Notes: generated by a model not told the origin, from the letters alone. A stretch of DNA of 64,000 bases from Massilia sp. ZL223 (GCF_018119395.1 NZ_JAGPWD010000011.1:1-64000); one strand, 5' to 3'. Counted from the stretch's first letter, positions 37,779-47,469 are shown. Numbers and translations: made by a program.

Positions 37779-39530
37779 ATGCACACCAGTTTTTCCGCCG
37801 TGCCCCAGCCTCCGGCGCGCGCCCCGCTCCCGGCGGGGCTGCTCGACGGCCTGTTGGAGACCGCCGGCGACGCCGTATTCCGCATCACGTCGGGCGGCCA
37901 GATCCGCACGGCGAGCACGCGTGCGCAACGCCTTGGCGGAGTCGAAGCGGGACGTGCGCTGGTGTCGCTGGTCCACGAAGTCGACCAGCCGGCGCTGCGC
38001 AACGCCCTGGTGAACGCGGCCGGCAACATCGGTCCCGGCGACGCCGTTCCCGCCATCGTCGAAGCGCGCTTCCGCCTGGGCGAGCGCGACGTCTGGTACG
38101 AACTCCGCATCGCCCTGCTCGACACCGGCGACGACGCCCCGATCCTGGTCATCGGCCGCGACATGTCGGCCCAGCACGCCACCGAAGAGCGCCTGCGCCA
38201 CATGGCGACCCACGACGCGCTCACCGAACTGCCCAACCGCGTCCTGCTGTCCGACCGCATCCGCATGGTGATCGCCAACGCGCGCCGTTCCGGCCAGGGC
38301 TTCTCGGTCGCCACCATCGGCCTGGACGGCTTCAAGAAGGTCAACGACGGGCTGGGCCACCCGATCGGCGACGCCGTGCTGCAGATGGCCGCCGGCCGCC
38401 TGCGCCGCACCCTGCGCGACAGCGACACCCTGGCCCGCGTGGGCGGCGACGAATTCGTCGCGGTCCTGCCGGGCACCTTCACCGACGCCCAGATCAAGCT
38501 GGTCACCGGCCGCCTGATGGCCACCCTGCAGTCGCCCTTCGAAGTGGGCGGCCACACGATCTACCTGGGCGCCTCGATCGGCATCTCGATCTACCCTGAC
38601 CACGCCGAAGACGAAGTGCGCCTGGTGACCCTGGCCGACACCGCGATGTCGCGCGCCAAGGAAACCGGCAAGGCCCGCACGGTGCTCTACAGCCCGCGCG
38701 ACCAGGGCCCGCCTGAACACGACATCTCGCTCGAGGCGGCGATGTTCAACGCCGTGCGCGAGGGTGAATTCCTGCTGTTCTACCAGCCCATCGTCGACGC
38801 CCGCACCCGCACCATCGAGGGCTTCGAGACCCTGATGCGCTGGAAGCACCCGACCCTGGGCATGGTGCCGCCGGGCCGCTTCATCCCGATCGCAGAAACC
38901 AACGGCCTGATCAACCTGCTGGGCGCCTGGGCGCTGAAGGCGGCCTGCATGCAGATCCGCCAGTTCCAGGAAGTGGCGGGCCGCGAACTCTACATCTCGG
39001 TCAACATCAGCCCGCGCCAGTTCCGCAGCGACCGCTTCCTGCAGGTCCTCGACGACGCCCTGGCCTTGTCCGGCACGCCCGGCCGCCAGCTGGTGCTCGA
39101 GATCACCGAGGGCACCCTGATGGTCGACCCGCTGCACGCCGAAGCGATCCTGGCCAAGATGGCCGAGCGCGAAGCGCGCATCGCGATCGACGACTTCGGC
39201 ACGGGCTACTCCTCGCTGGCCTACCTCAAGCGCTTCCCGATCTCGGTCCTCAAGGTCGACCGCGCCTTCGTGAAGGACCTGCCGGAGGCCACCAAGGACG
39301 CCGCCATCTGCAACGCCGTGCTCGACCTGGCCAAGCACCTCGACCTGTCGGTCGTGGCCGAAGGCGTCGAGACCGAGGAACAGCTGTCCTGGCTCGATGG
39401 CCAGGGCGTGCATTACGTCCAGGGCTACCTCACGGGCAAGCCGATGCCGGCCAACGTGGCCGTGGCCGCCCTCAAGGAAAACCTTTACACCGCTCTCCTG
39501 CCTTCCGAAACCCGGACGGCCAAACCATGA
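37779..39530 (+). CDS. PAS-GGDEF-EAL c-di-GMP protein
   Basis: 583 residues without membrane helices: a PAS-like N-terminal sensor (about 20-130), a GGDEF domain (about 145-305) with an intact RVGGDEFVAV active site and RDSD inhibitory site, and an EAL domain (about 325-575). The EAL signature reads EGFETLMRW, with NISPRQF, DDFGTGYSSL, LKVDRAF and VAEGVET present; the residue after ITE is Gly rather than Ser. Both synthesis and hydrolysis of c-di-GMP are possible, and the net direction cannot be told. Its stop overlaps the start of the HDOD gene (ATGA), so the two products are probably made together. Confidence 0.9.
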   Translation: MHTSFSAVPQPPARAPLPAGLLDGLLETAGDAVFRITSGGQIRTASTRAQRLGGVEAGRALVSLVHEVDQPALRNALVNAAGNIGPGDAVPAIVEARFRLGERDVWYELRIALLDTGDDAPILVIGRDMSAQHATEERLRHMATHDALTELPNRVLLSDRIRMVIANARRSGQGFSVATIGLDGFKKVNDGLGHPIGDAVLQMAAGRLRRTLRDSDTLARVGGDEFVAVLPGTFTDAQIKLVTGRLMATLQSPFEVGGHTIYLGASIGISIYPDHAEDEVRLVTLADTAMSRAKETGKARTVLYSPRDQGPPEHDISLEAAMFNAVREGEFLLFYQPIVDARTRTIEGFETLMRWKHPTLGMVPPGRFIPIAETNGLINLLGAWALKAACMQIRQFQEVAGRELYISVNISPRQFRSDRFLQVLDDALALSGTPGRQLVLEITEGTLMVDPLHAEAILAKMAEREARIAIDDFGTGYSSLAYLKRFPISVLKVDRAFVKDLPEATKDAAICNAVLDLAKHLDLSVVAEGVETEEQLSWLDGQGVHYVQGYLTGKPMPANVAVAALKENLYTALLPSETRTAKP

Positions 39531-41020
39531 CGACACAAGCCGACACCGTGCGCTCGCCGAAGGGGGAAGCCACCCTCGCCCTGCTGTGGGAACGTATCCG
39601 CCGCCAGGGCGACATGCCTGGATTTACCAAGGCGATCAACGCCATCCTCGCCTCCATGCGCGGCGAGGACGAGCGCGAGTTCTCCATGACCCAGACCGTG
39701 CTGTCCGATCCCGTGCTCACCCAGAAGGTGCTGCGCCTCGCGAACAGCAGCATGTACTCGGCCTTCGGCCAGCGCATCAACACCGTCTCCAAGGCGGTGC
39801 TGGTGCTGGGGACGGAGGCCATCGGCCACCTGGCCCTGGGCCTGAAGCTGATCGAGGAACTCAGCCGCAGCACTCCGGACACCGAAGCCGCCCATATCGA
39901 GATGGAAAAGGCGGTGCTGGCCGGGATGGTGGCCCAGCAGGTGGCCGCCAGCGCGGCCACGCGCGACCCGGAGGAAGCGGTGGTCTGCTCGATCCTGCAT
40001 TCGCTGGGCCGCATGATGATTACCTTCTACATGCCGGAGCGCTGGACCCAGATGCTCGAAGCCGCCGGCGCCGGGAAAGAAGAAACCGCCGCCGTGACCG
40101 TGCTCGGCATGTCGCTGGAAGAAATCGGCCGCGCCACCGCCGGCTACTGGGGCCTGCCGCGCAACCTGATCGCCGGCATGCGCCGCGTCGAACCGGCCGA
40201 GCGCGGCGAAGGCTTCGGCCACGACGAGTGGCTGGCCGCCCTGGGCACCATGTCGACCCTCGCCGCCGACGCCCTGTGGGCCGACGACGAAGCCGGCGCC
40301 GCGCGCGTGGCCACGCTGGCGGAGAGCTTCTCGCCGATGCTGGGCGTGGAGCCCACCGGCATCCTGGGCGCGATCGACAAGGCCAAGGCGAATGCGGCCT
40401 CGGACCTGTCCATCGCGCCGCTGGCCAAGCCGCTGGAAAAGCGCGCCAAGGAAGCCATGGCGACCCGCAAGCGCATGGCCGGCAACAAGATCCTGATGAG
40501 CGGCGTGGCCGACATGCGCGACGCCGGCCCGAACGCCACCGCCGGCCAGATGATTTCGATGGCGCTGGAGACGATGCACAACGGCCTGTCCTTCAGCCGT
40601 TCCTTCGCCTTCCTGCGCAACCGCCGCGACGGCAAGTACTCGGCGCGCATCGGCTTCGGCGAGGATGCCAAGGCGCTGCTGCCGAACCTGGCGTTCGACG
40701 ACGTCTACGAGCCGAACGTCTTCCATGCGGCGCTCGGGAGCGACCGCGTGATCTTCATCGAGAACGCGCGCGACGCCAAGTTCGCGGCCAAGCTGCCGGG
40801 CTGGTGGAAAGGCACCCTGTCCGAGGCGCGCTGCTTCGTGGTGATCCCGCTGTGCGCGCACGGGCAGCCGGCGGGCTTCATCTACGGGGACTGGGACGAC
40901 AGCTTCCCGTCGGTGATCCTGAGCCAGACGGAGTTTTCGCTGCTGAACGATTTGCGCGGGCTGGTGGTGCGCACCGTGGAGCGGCGGCATCAGCTGGAGG
41001 CGATTGCTACGCGGGTTTAA
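39527..41020 (+). CDS. HDOD-domain signalling protein
   Basis: 497 residues. An HDOD domain (about 20-270) has the LSDPVLTQKVLRLANSS segment and an alpha-helical core related to HD phosphohydrolases but without the HD metal ligands. A C-terminal GAF-like region (about 360-490) ends with WDDSF...LLNDLRGLVVR. HDOD proteins take part in c-di-GMP and chemotaxis-type signalling in other proteobacteria. Translational coupling to the upstream GGDEF-EAL gene points to a shared pathway. No catalytic motif is evident. Confidence 0.85.
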   Translation: MTTQADTVRSPKGEATLALLWERIRRQGDMPGFTKAINAILASMRGEDEREFSMTQTVLSDPVLTQKVLRLANSSMYSAFGQRINTVSKAVLVLGTEAIGHLALGLKLIEELSRSTPDTEAAHIEMEKAVLAGMVAQQVAASAATRDPEEAVVCSILHSLGRMMITFYMPERWTQMLEAAGAGKEETAAVTVLGMSLEEIGRATAGYWGLPRNLIAGMRRVEPAERGEGFGHDEWLAALGTMSTLAADALWADDEAGAARVATLAESFSPMLGVEPTGILGAIDKAKANAASDLSIAPLAKPLEKRAKEAMATRKRMAGNKILMSGVADMRDAGPNATAGQMISMALETMHNGLSFSRSFAFLRNRRDGKYSARIGFGEDAKALLPNLAFDDVYEPNVFHAALGSDRVIFIENARDAKFAAKLPGWWKGTLSEARCFVVIPLCAHGQPAGFIYGDWDDSFPSVILSQTEFSLLNDLRGLVVRTVERRHQLEAIATRV

Positions 41021-41051
41021 TCGCGCGACGCTTGCAACTCGGCGTCCCCCT

Positions 41052-41095
41052 TGGCCGGAACCCAAGTTCGGTGAGCCGCCGCAAGCTTAGCCCAG
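41052..41095. repeat. Dispersed intergenic repeat, copy B
   Basis: Matches bases 3-43 of the window: GGCCGG, ACCCAAGTT, GTGAGC and TTAGCCCA in the same order. It lies between the convergent HDOD gene and aroC and runs into the aroC stop codon. Confidence 0.5.
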
Positions 41096-42181
41096 CTTGG
41101 GCGTCGAAACCCGCACATCCCCGCACTGCGCCCGATTCATGAGCGCATGATCGATCAGCACCAGCGCCAGCATCGCCTCCGCGATCGGCGTCGCACGGAT
41201 CCCCACGCAGGGATCGTGGCGCCCGAAGGTTTCCACCATCACCGGATTGCCCTGCTTGTCGATCGAGCGCCGCGGCGTGCGGATCGATGAGGTCGGCTTG
41301 ATCGCGATCGACACCGTGATGTCCTGCCCCGTCGAGATCCCGCCCAGCACGCCGCCGGCGTTGTTCCCCACGAAGCCTTCCGGCGTCAGCTCGTCGCCGT
41401 GCTCCGAACCCTTCTGCGCCACCGAGCCGAAGCCCGCCCCGATTTCCACGCCCTTGACCGCGTTAATCCCCATCATCGCGTAGGCGATGTCGGCGTCGAG
41501 TTTGTCGTAGATCGGCTGGCCCAGGCCCACCGGCACCTTGCGCGCCACCACGTCGATGCGCGCGCCGATCGAATCGCCGGCGCGGCGCAGTTCGTCCATG
41601 GCGGCTTCCATGCGTGCGATCAGGTCCGCGTCGGACGTCGCCGCGAAGAAAGGATTCGCATGCACGTGCTCGAAGGATTCGAAGGGCACCGCGATATCGC
41701 CCAGCGCGCTCATGCAGCCAAAGAACTCGGTGCCGTACATTTCGCGCAGCCATTTCTTGGCCACCGCGCCCGCGCCCACCACCGGAGCCGTCAGGCGCGC
41801 CGAGGAACGGCCGCCGCCGCGCGGGTCGCGCACGCCGTATTTGTGCCAATAGGTGTAATCTGCGTGACCTGGACGGAAACTCTCGGCGATATTGCCGTAA
41901 TCCTTGCTGCGCTGGTCCTCGTTCTGGATCAGCAAGGCGATCGGGGTGCCGGTGGTCACGCCCTCGTACACGCCCGACAGGATCTGGACACGGTCGGCTT
42001 CCTGGCGCTGGGTCACGTGGCGCGAGGTGCCGGGCTTGCGGCGGTCCAGCTCGGGCTGGATGTCGGCTTCGCTCAAGGCCAGGCCGGGCGGGCAGCCGTC
42101 GATGACGCAGCCGATGGCCGGGCCGTGCGACTCGCCGAAAGTGGTTACGGAAAACAGCTTGCCAAATGAGTTGCCGGACAT
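41087..42181 (-). CDS. aroC: Chorismate synthase
   Basis: Converts 5-enolpyruvylshikimate 3-phosphate to chorismate using reduced FMN, the last common step of aromatic biosynthesis. The 364 residues match the family. [19 protein letters not shown] (about 14-32), [14 protein letters not shown] and [12 protein letters not shown] are the three family signatures, the last with the conserved basic residues, and [17 protein letters not shown] closes the C-terminal part. It is a single gene flanked by signalling genes. Confidence 0.97.
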   Translation of the reverse strand: MSGNSFGKLFSVTTFGESHGPAIGCVIDGCPPGLALSEADIQPELDRRKPGTSRHVTQRQEADRVQILSGVYEGVTTGTPIALLIQNEDQRSKDYGNIAESFRPGHADYTYWHKYGVRDPRGGGRSSARLTAPVVGAGAVAKKWLREMYGTEFFGCMSALGDIAVPFESFEHVHANPFFAATSDADLIARMEAAMDELRRAGDSIGARIDVVARKVPVGLGQPIYDKLDADIAYAMMGINAVKGVEIGAGFGSVAQKGSEHGDELTPEGFVGNNAGGVLGGISTGQDITVSIAIKPTSSIRTPRRSIDKQGNPVMVETFGRHDPCVGIRATPIAEAMLALVLIDHALMNRAQCGDVRVSTPKLG

Positions 42182-42388
42182 GGTGTACTTCTTCTCAAAG
42201 GGATTGGTCGAAAGACCATTTTACCAGTACGCCAGACAAGCCGTAGGCCACCCCTCCATGTTGCCTTGCCGTAAAACTCGTTGCTTTTGGGATATATTTT
42301 ATGCAGATGGGGGAATTGGTGATTTTCTTGTGGGAAATTACCTTTATACTGGCCCGATCACATGCCGAGCAACCTGGAGAAGTAATAC

Positions 42389-44656
42389 ATGCCCGCATCG
42401 ATGACGCCTTCGGGCGCCTTGAAGGACGTGCCCATGAGCCATGACGACCTCGTTTTCGCCGACGAGGCGGACGACGGTTCGGCAAGCGCTCCCCGTGCCG
42501 CCTGGCGCATCCTGGTGGTGGACGACGATGCCGACGTGCACTCGACCACGACCTTCGCGCTGGACAATGTGGAGATGCAGGGCCGGCCGCTGAGCTTCCT
42601 GCACGCCTATTCGGCGGCCGAGGCCTTCGAATTGCTGCGCCGCGAACCCGACATCGCCGTCGTGCTGCTCGACGTGGTGATGGAAAGCGCCGACGCCGGC
42701 CTGGCGCTGGTGCGCCGCATCCGCCACGAACTCGGCCTGACGGATGTCCGCATCATCCTGCGCACCGGCCAGCCCGGCTACGCACCCGAGATGGACGCCA
42801 TCCGCGGCTACGACATCAACGATTACCGCACCAAGTCCGAGCTGACCCGCACCAAGCTGTACACGACGGTCGCGGCCGCGATCCGCTCCTACCAGCAGAT
42901 CCGCGCGCTGGACGAGAACCGCCTGGGGCTGGAGCGCATCGTCGCCGCCGGCGCCGAGCTGATGGCGCTGCACGGCGTGCGCGACGTCGCGGTCGGCATC
43001 CTCGAGCAGCTCGGGCGCCTGCTCGGCCAGCCGCCGGAAGGCGTGCTGTGCGTGCGCGAAACCGGCCATGCCCACCCCGACGTGCTGCACGCGGTGGCCG
43101 CGAGCGGCGCCTGCCGCCACCTCGACGGCCGCGAGCTCGGCGGACAGCGCGGCGGCCACCTGGCCCTCGCCATCGAACGCACCATGGTCACGCGCCGCGG
43201 CATGGTCGACGACGGCCTGCTGACCCTGTACTTCCCCGGCAAGACGGGGCGCGATTTCGTGGCCTGCGTGCCGCTCGACCGCAGCATCGGCGACACCGAG
43301 CAGCGCCTGCTGCAGGTCTTCGCCGGCCTGGTGGCGGTCAGTCTCGACAACGTCGAACTGGTGAGCCGCCTGAACCAGGCCGCCTTCCACGATCCCCTCA
43401 CCTGCCTGCCCAACCGCACCCGCATGGTGGAGCTGATCGACGCCACCCTGGCCGCGCCGGAACGGGGCCAGGCGATCCTGGCCCTGGTCGACCTCGACCA
43501 CTTTGCGGAAATCAACGACGCGCTCGGCCACCTGTTCGGCGACCTGCTGCTGGTCGCGGTCGGGCGGCGCCTGAAATCGCGCCTGGACGCGGGGCTGCAG
43601 GTGGCGCGCATCGGCGGCGACATCTTCTGCGTGCTGGGCGACGCCGCGGCGGTCCAGCCGGCGCCGATCCAGGCACTGTTCCGCGAACCCTTCCAGATCG
43701 ACGGCCAGGACGTGCAGGTGTCGGCCACCCTGGGCCTGGTGCGCCTGGGCGAGCATGACGGCAGCGGCGCGGACGCGCTCAAGGATGCCGACATCGCCCT
43801 CAAGCGCGCCAAGTCGCAGCAGCGCGCCGGCCATTTCTATTTCTCGCGCAGCATGGGGGTCGAGATCCGCGAGCGGGTGCGCATGATGCACGCGCTGCGC
43901 AGCGGCTTCCAGCACGGCCAGCTGTTCCTGGCCTACCAGCCCCAGGTCGACCTGGGCGCCAACCGCCCCTTCGGCGCCGAGGCGCTGCTGCGCTGGCGGC
44001 TTGATGACGGCCGCCTGGTGCCGCCGGACCGTTTCATTCCGATCGCCGAATATTCCGGCCTGATCGTCGAGATCGGGGAATGGGTGCTGCGCCAGGCCTG
44101 CGCGGAGCTGATGCGCCTGCGCCAGGCCGGGCACCTGGACTTCACGATGTCGGTGAACGTGTCCCAGGTCCAGTTCCGCCATCCGCACTTCCTCGAGATG
44201 CTGGGCCGCGCTCTGGAGGATACCGGCGCGCCGCCCGAGTTCATCGAACTCGAGATCACGGAATCGATGGCCATGGAAGAACCGGCCCTGCTGGTGGAAA
44301 AGCTGGCCCAGGTCAAGCGCACCGGGGTGTCGATCGCGATCGACGATTTCGGCACCGGCTTCTCGTCCCTGTCGCACCTGCAGCGCCTGCAGGTGGACCG
44401 GCTCAAGATCGACCGCGCCTTCGTCACCGAGATCACGGGCTCGGCGCGCGGCAGCAGCATCGCCGAGATGGTGGTGCAGCTGGGACGCAACCTGGGCTTG
44501 TCGGTGATCGCGGAAGGGGTGGAGGACGAGCGCCAGGCGCAGATCCTGCGCCAGCTGGGGTGCCCGTTGGCGCAGGGTTACCTGTTCTCGCGGCCGCTCA
44601 GCCCGGAAGATCTCCAGGCATGGCTGAAACAGCAGGCGCCGAATCGCGCTGCTTGA
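42389..44656 (+). CDS. Response regulator: REC-DUF3369-degenerate GGDEF-EAL
   Basis: 755 residues: receiver (about 38-165; acidic pair in VVDDDAD and phospho-acceptor Asp95 in VLLDVVM), DUF3369 (about 180-345; ENRLGLERIVAAGAELM), a GGDEF domain whose signature is GGDIF (about 350-495) and an EAL domain (about 515-750). The EAL active-site set is intact: EALLRW, NVSQVQF, ELEITES, DDFGTGFSSL, LKIDRAF and AEGVED. The loss of the GGDEF glutamate suggests a phosphorylation-controlled phosphodiesterase with a non-catalytic, perhaps GTP-sensing, GGDEF domain. The ATG has GGAGA 8 bases upstream. No cognate kinase is adjacent. Confidence 0.92.
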   Translation: MPASMTPSGALKDVPMSHDDLVFADEADDGSASAPRAAWRILVVDDDADVHSTTTFALDNVEMQGRPLSFLHAYSAAEAFELLRREPDIAVVLLDVVMESADAGLALVRRIRHELGLTDVRIILRTGQPGYAPEMDAIRGYDINDYRTKSELTRTKLYTTVAAAIRSYQQIRALDENRLGLERIVAAGAELMALHGVRDVAVGILEQLGRLLGQPPEGVLCVRETGHAHPDVLHAVAASGACRHLDGRELGGQRGGHLALAIERTMVTRRGMVDDGLLTLYFPGKTGRDFVACVPLDRSIGDTEQRLLQVFAGLVAVSLDNVELVSRLNQAAFHDPLTCLPNRTRMVELIDATLAAPERGQAILALVDLDHFAEINDALGHLFGDLLLVAVGRRLKSRLDAGLQVARIGGDIFCVLGDAAAVQPAPIQALFREPFQIDGQDVQVSATLGLVRLGEHDGSGADALKDADIALKRAKSQQRAGHFYFSRSMGVEIRERVRMMHALRSGFQHGQLFLAYQPQVDLGANRPFGAEALLRWRLDDGRLVPPDRFIPIAEYSGLIVEIGEWVLRQACAELMRLRQAGHLDFTMSVNVSQVQFRHPHFLEMLGRALEDTGAPPEFIELEITESMAMEEPALLVEKLAQVKRTGVSIAIDDFGTGFSSLSHLQRLQVDRLKIDRAFVTEITGSARGSSIAEMVVQLGRNLGLSVIAEGVEDERQAQILRQLGCPLAQGYLFSRPLSPEDLQAWLKQQAPNRAA

Positions 44657-44665
44657 TACAGGACC

Positions 44666-44685
44666 GGCGGCACAGCCGCCAACCC
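44666..44685 (-). repeat. REP-like element, copy 3
   Basis: On minus it reads GGGTTGGCGGCTNNGCCGCC with GT in the variable pair. It lies in the 40-bp gap between the response regulator gene and the convergent CBS gene. It has the same unit as the inverted pair at 33889-33980. Confidence 0.7.
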
Positions 44686-44696
44686 GAGCTCGACGC

Positions 44697-45149
44697 TTAA
44701 TCCGTGGCGGTTTCTTCGGCCGGCCAGTCGCGGATGTAGGCCTTGAGCATGCGGTTCTCGAAGCTCTGGGCTTCCAGCACGGCCTTGGCCACGTCGTAGA
44801 ACGAGATCACGCCCAGCAGGGTGCGGGCATTCATCACCGGCAGGTAGCGCGCATGCTTCTCCAGCATGATGCGGCGCACCTCGTTGACTTCGGTGTCCGG
44901 CGTGACGGTGATCGGGCTGTCGTCCATGTGCTTGCGCACGGTGCCCGCGCCCAGGGAGCCGCCGTTTTCGCGCAGCGCCTTGATCACTTCGCGGAAGGTC
45001 AGCATGCCGACCAGATCGCCGTATTCCATCACGACCAGCGAACCGATGTCCTTCTCGGACATCGTGGTTGCCGCGTCGACCAGCGGCGTGTCGGGCGCTA
45101 CGGTGTACAGGACCTCACCCTTGACCTGCAGGATCTCGGAGACTTTCAT
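44697..45149 (-). CDS. CBS-pair domain protein
   Basis: 150 residues with two CBS motifs (about 8-65 and 75-130) forming one Bateman module; such modules bind adenine nucleotides and act as energy or ligand sensors. No partner domain is attached. I chose the ATG at 45149 (MKVSEIL), which has a GGGGTGG ribosome site. The frame extends to an ATG at 45206, but those codons are AT-rich and unlike the rest. Function beyond ligand sensing is unknown. It is divergent from the sulfhydrylase gene. Confidence 0.87.
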   Translation of the reverse strand: MKVSEILQVKGEVLYTVAPDTPLVDAATTMSEKDIGSLVVMEYGDLVGMLTFREVIKALRENGGSLGAGTVRKHMDDSPITVTPDTEVNEVRRIMLEKHARYLPVMNARTLLGVISFYDVAKAVLEAQSFENRMLKAYIRDWPAEETATD

Positions 45150-45271
45150 GTTGGCCACCCCGGTTTCGTTGAGAAGAGCGCTAGAAGATACTTTTGTATA
45201 AGGCATAACTCCGACTGTAGCTGATGCCAGTCAAAAAATCCAGCGAAGCGCCAGCACGCATAGACAACTAG

Positions 45272-45299
45272 TTGCGCAAAATTAAATAAATGCTAGGAT
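45272..45299 (+). promoter_or_regulatory. Probable promoter of the sulfhydrylase gene
   Basis: -35 TTGCGC (45272-45277), a 16-bp AT-rich spacer and -10 TAGGAT (45294-45299) lie 33 bp upstream of the ATG at 45333. Confidence 0.5.
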
Positions 45300-45332
45300 G
45301 CCCGCCATCTTCACTCCCGATGAGTTCAAGCG

Positions 45333-46652
45333 ATGAGCGGTCCGCGCGGTCCCCAATATCCTGGTTTCGACACCCTCTCCCTGCACGCGGGCGCCACGGC
45401 CGACCCGGCCACCGGCGCGCGTGCCACCCCGATCCACTTCACGTCCTCGTTCGCCTTCCGCGACTCCGACCATGCCGCGGCGCTGTTCAACATGGAGCGC
45501 GCCGGCCATGTTTATTCGCGCATCTCGAATCCGACCAATGCCGTGCTGGAAGAGCGCATCGCCGCGCTCGAAGGCGGCGTGGCGGGCATCGCCACGGCCA
45601 GCGGCCAGGCCGCGATGCACCTGGGCCTGGCGACCATCGCCGGCGCCGGATCGCACATCGTCGCCTCGCGCGCCCTGTACGGCGGCTCGCACAACCTGCT
45701 GTCCTACACCCTGAAACGCTTCGGCATCGAGACCACCTTCGTCGATCCGCGCGACCTGGACGCCTGGCGCGCCGCGATCCGGCCAACTACCAGGATCCTG
45801 TTCGGCGAAACCCTGGGCAACCCGGGCCTTGACGTGCTCGACATCCCGGCGATTGCCGCCATCGCCCACGAGCACGACCTGCCGCTGATGGTCGATGCGA
45901 CCTTCACCACGCCTTATTTGCAGCGCCCCTTCGACCTGGGCGCCGACCTGCTGTTCCACTCCGCTACCAAGTTCCTGTGCGGCCACGGCACCGCCATCGG
46001 CGGATTGCTGGTGGATGGCGGCACCTTCGACTGGCAAGCCGCGCACGAGCGCAGCGGACGCTTCCCGGAGCTGTGCGAACCCTATGACGGTTTCCACGGC
46101 ATGGTGTTCGCCGAGGAATCGACGGTCGGCGCCTTCGCCCTGCGCGCGCGCCGGGAGGGCCTGCGCGACTTCGGCGCGGCCATGAGCCCGCACAACGCCT
46201 TCGCCATCCTGCAGGGCATCGAGACCCTGGGCCTGCGCATGGACCGCCATGTCGCCAACACCCGCCGCGTGGTCGAGTTCCTGCTGTCGCACCCGATGGT
46301 CGAGTCGGTGTCGTATCCCGAGCTCGACAGCCACCCGGACCACGCGCTGGCCCAGCGCCTGCTGCCGAAAGGTTGCGGCGCCGTGTTCACCTTCAACCTG
46401 AAGGGCGACCGCGCCGCTGGCCGCCGTTTCGCGGACGGCCTGCAGCTGTTCTCGCACCTGGCCAACGTGGGCGACGCCAAGTCGCTGGTCATCCATCCGG
46501 CTTCCACCACCCACTTCCGCGTGCCGGCCGAACAGCTGGCCGCCTCCGGCATCACCGAGGGGACTATGCGCCTGTCGGTGGGCCTGGAAGATCCGGCCGA
46601 CCTGATCGAAGACCTCAAGCGCGGCCTGAAGCTGGCCCAGAAAGGAGCCTGA
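45333..46652 (+). CDS. metY: O-acetylhomoserine aminocarboxypropyltransferase (sulfhydrylase)
   Basis: PLP enzyme of the Cys/Met metabolism family making homocysteine from O-acetylhomoserine and sulfide. The 439 residues are at the length of MetY rather than the shorter MetB/MetZ. Lys213 in FHSATKFLCGHGT binds PLP. YSRISNPTNAVLEERIAALEGG, split at the turn, and the C-terminal VGDAKSLVIHPASTTH are strong family marks. O-succinylhomoserine use (MetZ-type) cannot be excluded from sequence. The 3' end lies against the alpha/beta-hydrolase gene with AAAGGAG inside its last codons. Confidence 0.88.
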   Translation: MSGPRGPQYPGFDTLSLHAGATADPATGARATPIHFTSSFAFRDSDHAAALFNMERAGHVYSRISNPTNAVLEERIAALEGGVAGIATASGQAAMHLGLATIAGAGSHIVASRALYGGSHNLLSYTLKRFGIETTFVDPRDLDAWRAAIRPTTRILFGETLGNPGLDVLDIPAIAAIAHEHDLPLMVDATFTTPYLQRPFDLGADLLFHSATKFLCGHGTAIGGLLVDGGTFDWQAAHERSGRFPELCEPYDGFHGMVFAEESTVGAFALRARREGLRDFGAAMSPHNAFAILQGIETLGLRMDRHVANTRRVVEFLLSHPMVESVSYPELDSHPDHALAQRLLPKGCGAVFTFNLKGDRAAGRRFADGLQLFSHLANVGDAKSLVIHPASTTHFRVPAEQLAASGITEGTMRLSVGLEDPADLIEDLKRGLKLAQKGA

Positions 46653-46653
46653 G

Positions 46654-47469
46654 ATGCTGCTCGACGTACAAGGCAAGCAGGCCTACTGCTACACCGGCCG
46701 CAAGGTGTTCGATGCCGCCCTGCCCGCCATCGTTCTGGTGCACGGCGCCCAGAACGACCATTCCGTGTGGGGACTGCAGAGCCGCTACCTGGCCCACCAC
46801 GGCCACGCGGTGCTGGTCCCGGACCTCCCCGGCCACGGCCGCAGCGCCGGCCCGGCCCTGACCAGCGTGGAGGCCATGGCCGACTGGCTGCTGGCCCTCC
46901 TCGACGCCGCCGGCGTGCAGCGGGCCATCCTGGGCGGCCACAGCATGGGTTCGCTGATCGCGCTGGAAGCGGCGCACCGTGCGCCGGCAAAGGCCGCCGG
47001 CCTGGCCCTGCTGGGCACGGCCTATCCGATGAAGGTGTCCGAGGCCCTGCTCGAAACTTCGCGCAGCAACGAGGAGGCGGCGATCGACATGGTCAACATC
47101 TTTTCGCACTCGTCGATGGCGCACAAGCCATCCTGCCCCGGCCCCGGCTTCTCGGTGATGGGCGGCGCGCGCCGCCTGATGCAGCGCATGTCGGCGCGCA
47201 ACCCCGAGCAGCTTTTCTACACGGACTTCGCCGCCTGCAACAACTACGCCAACGGCGAAGCGGCGGCCGCCGGCATCGCCTGCCCGGCCCTGTTCATCCT
47301 GGGCAGCAAGGACATGATGACGCCGGCGCGTTCCGCGAAACTGCTGACCGGCGCAGTCAAGCATGGCACAATCGTCACCGTGGAAGCCGGCCACTCCCTG
47401 ATGACCGAAGCGCCCGATGCGGTGCTGGACGCACTCGCCGGGTTTGCGGCCTCCGCCTACGCGACCTGA
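46654..47469 (+). CDS. Alpha/beta-fold hydrolase
   Basis: 271 residues with the alpha/beta-hydrolase fold. The oxyanion region is VLVHGAQNDHSVW, the nucleophile Ser lies in GGHSMGSL (about 93), the acid in ILGSKDMMTP and the His in EAGHSLMTEAP. The substrate is unknown: esters, lactones or C-C bonds are all possible. It starts 1 bp after the metY stop, so it is in the same operon, which suggests a role near sulfur amino acid or acyl-ester metabolism; this is only contextual. Confidence 0.86.
   Translation: MLLDVQGKQAYCYTGRKVFDAALPAIVLVHGAQNDHSVWGLQSRYLAHHGHAVLVPDLPGHGRSAGPALTSVEAMADWLLALLDAAGVQRAILGGHSMGSLIALEAAHRAPAKAAGLALLGTAYPMKVSEALLETSRSNEEAAIDMVNIFSHSSMAHKPSCPGPGFSVMGGARRLMQRMSARNPEQLFYTDFAACNNYANGEAAAAGIACPALFILGSKDMMTPARSAKLLTGAVKHGTIVTVEAGHSLMTEAPDAVLDALAGFAASAYAT

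Noticed and set aside
45150-45206. Longer N-terminus for the CBS protein
   Set aside because: The 19 extra codons are AT-rich and lack CBS similarity; MKVSEIL at 45149 has a better-placed ribosome site.
45207-45332. Possible SAM riboswitch before the sulfhydrylase gene
   Set aside because: No SAM-I/II core or terminator hairpin is visible; a plain sigma-70-like promoter explains the space.
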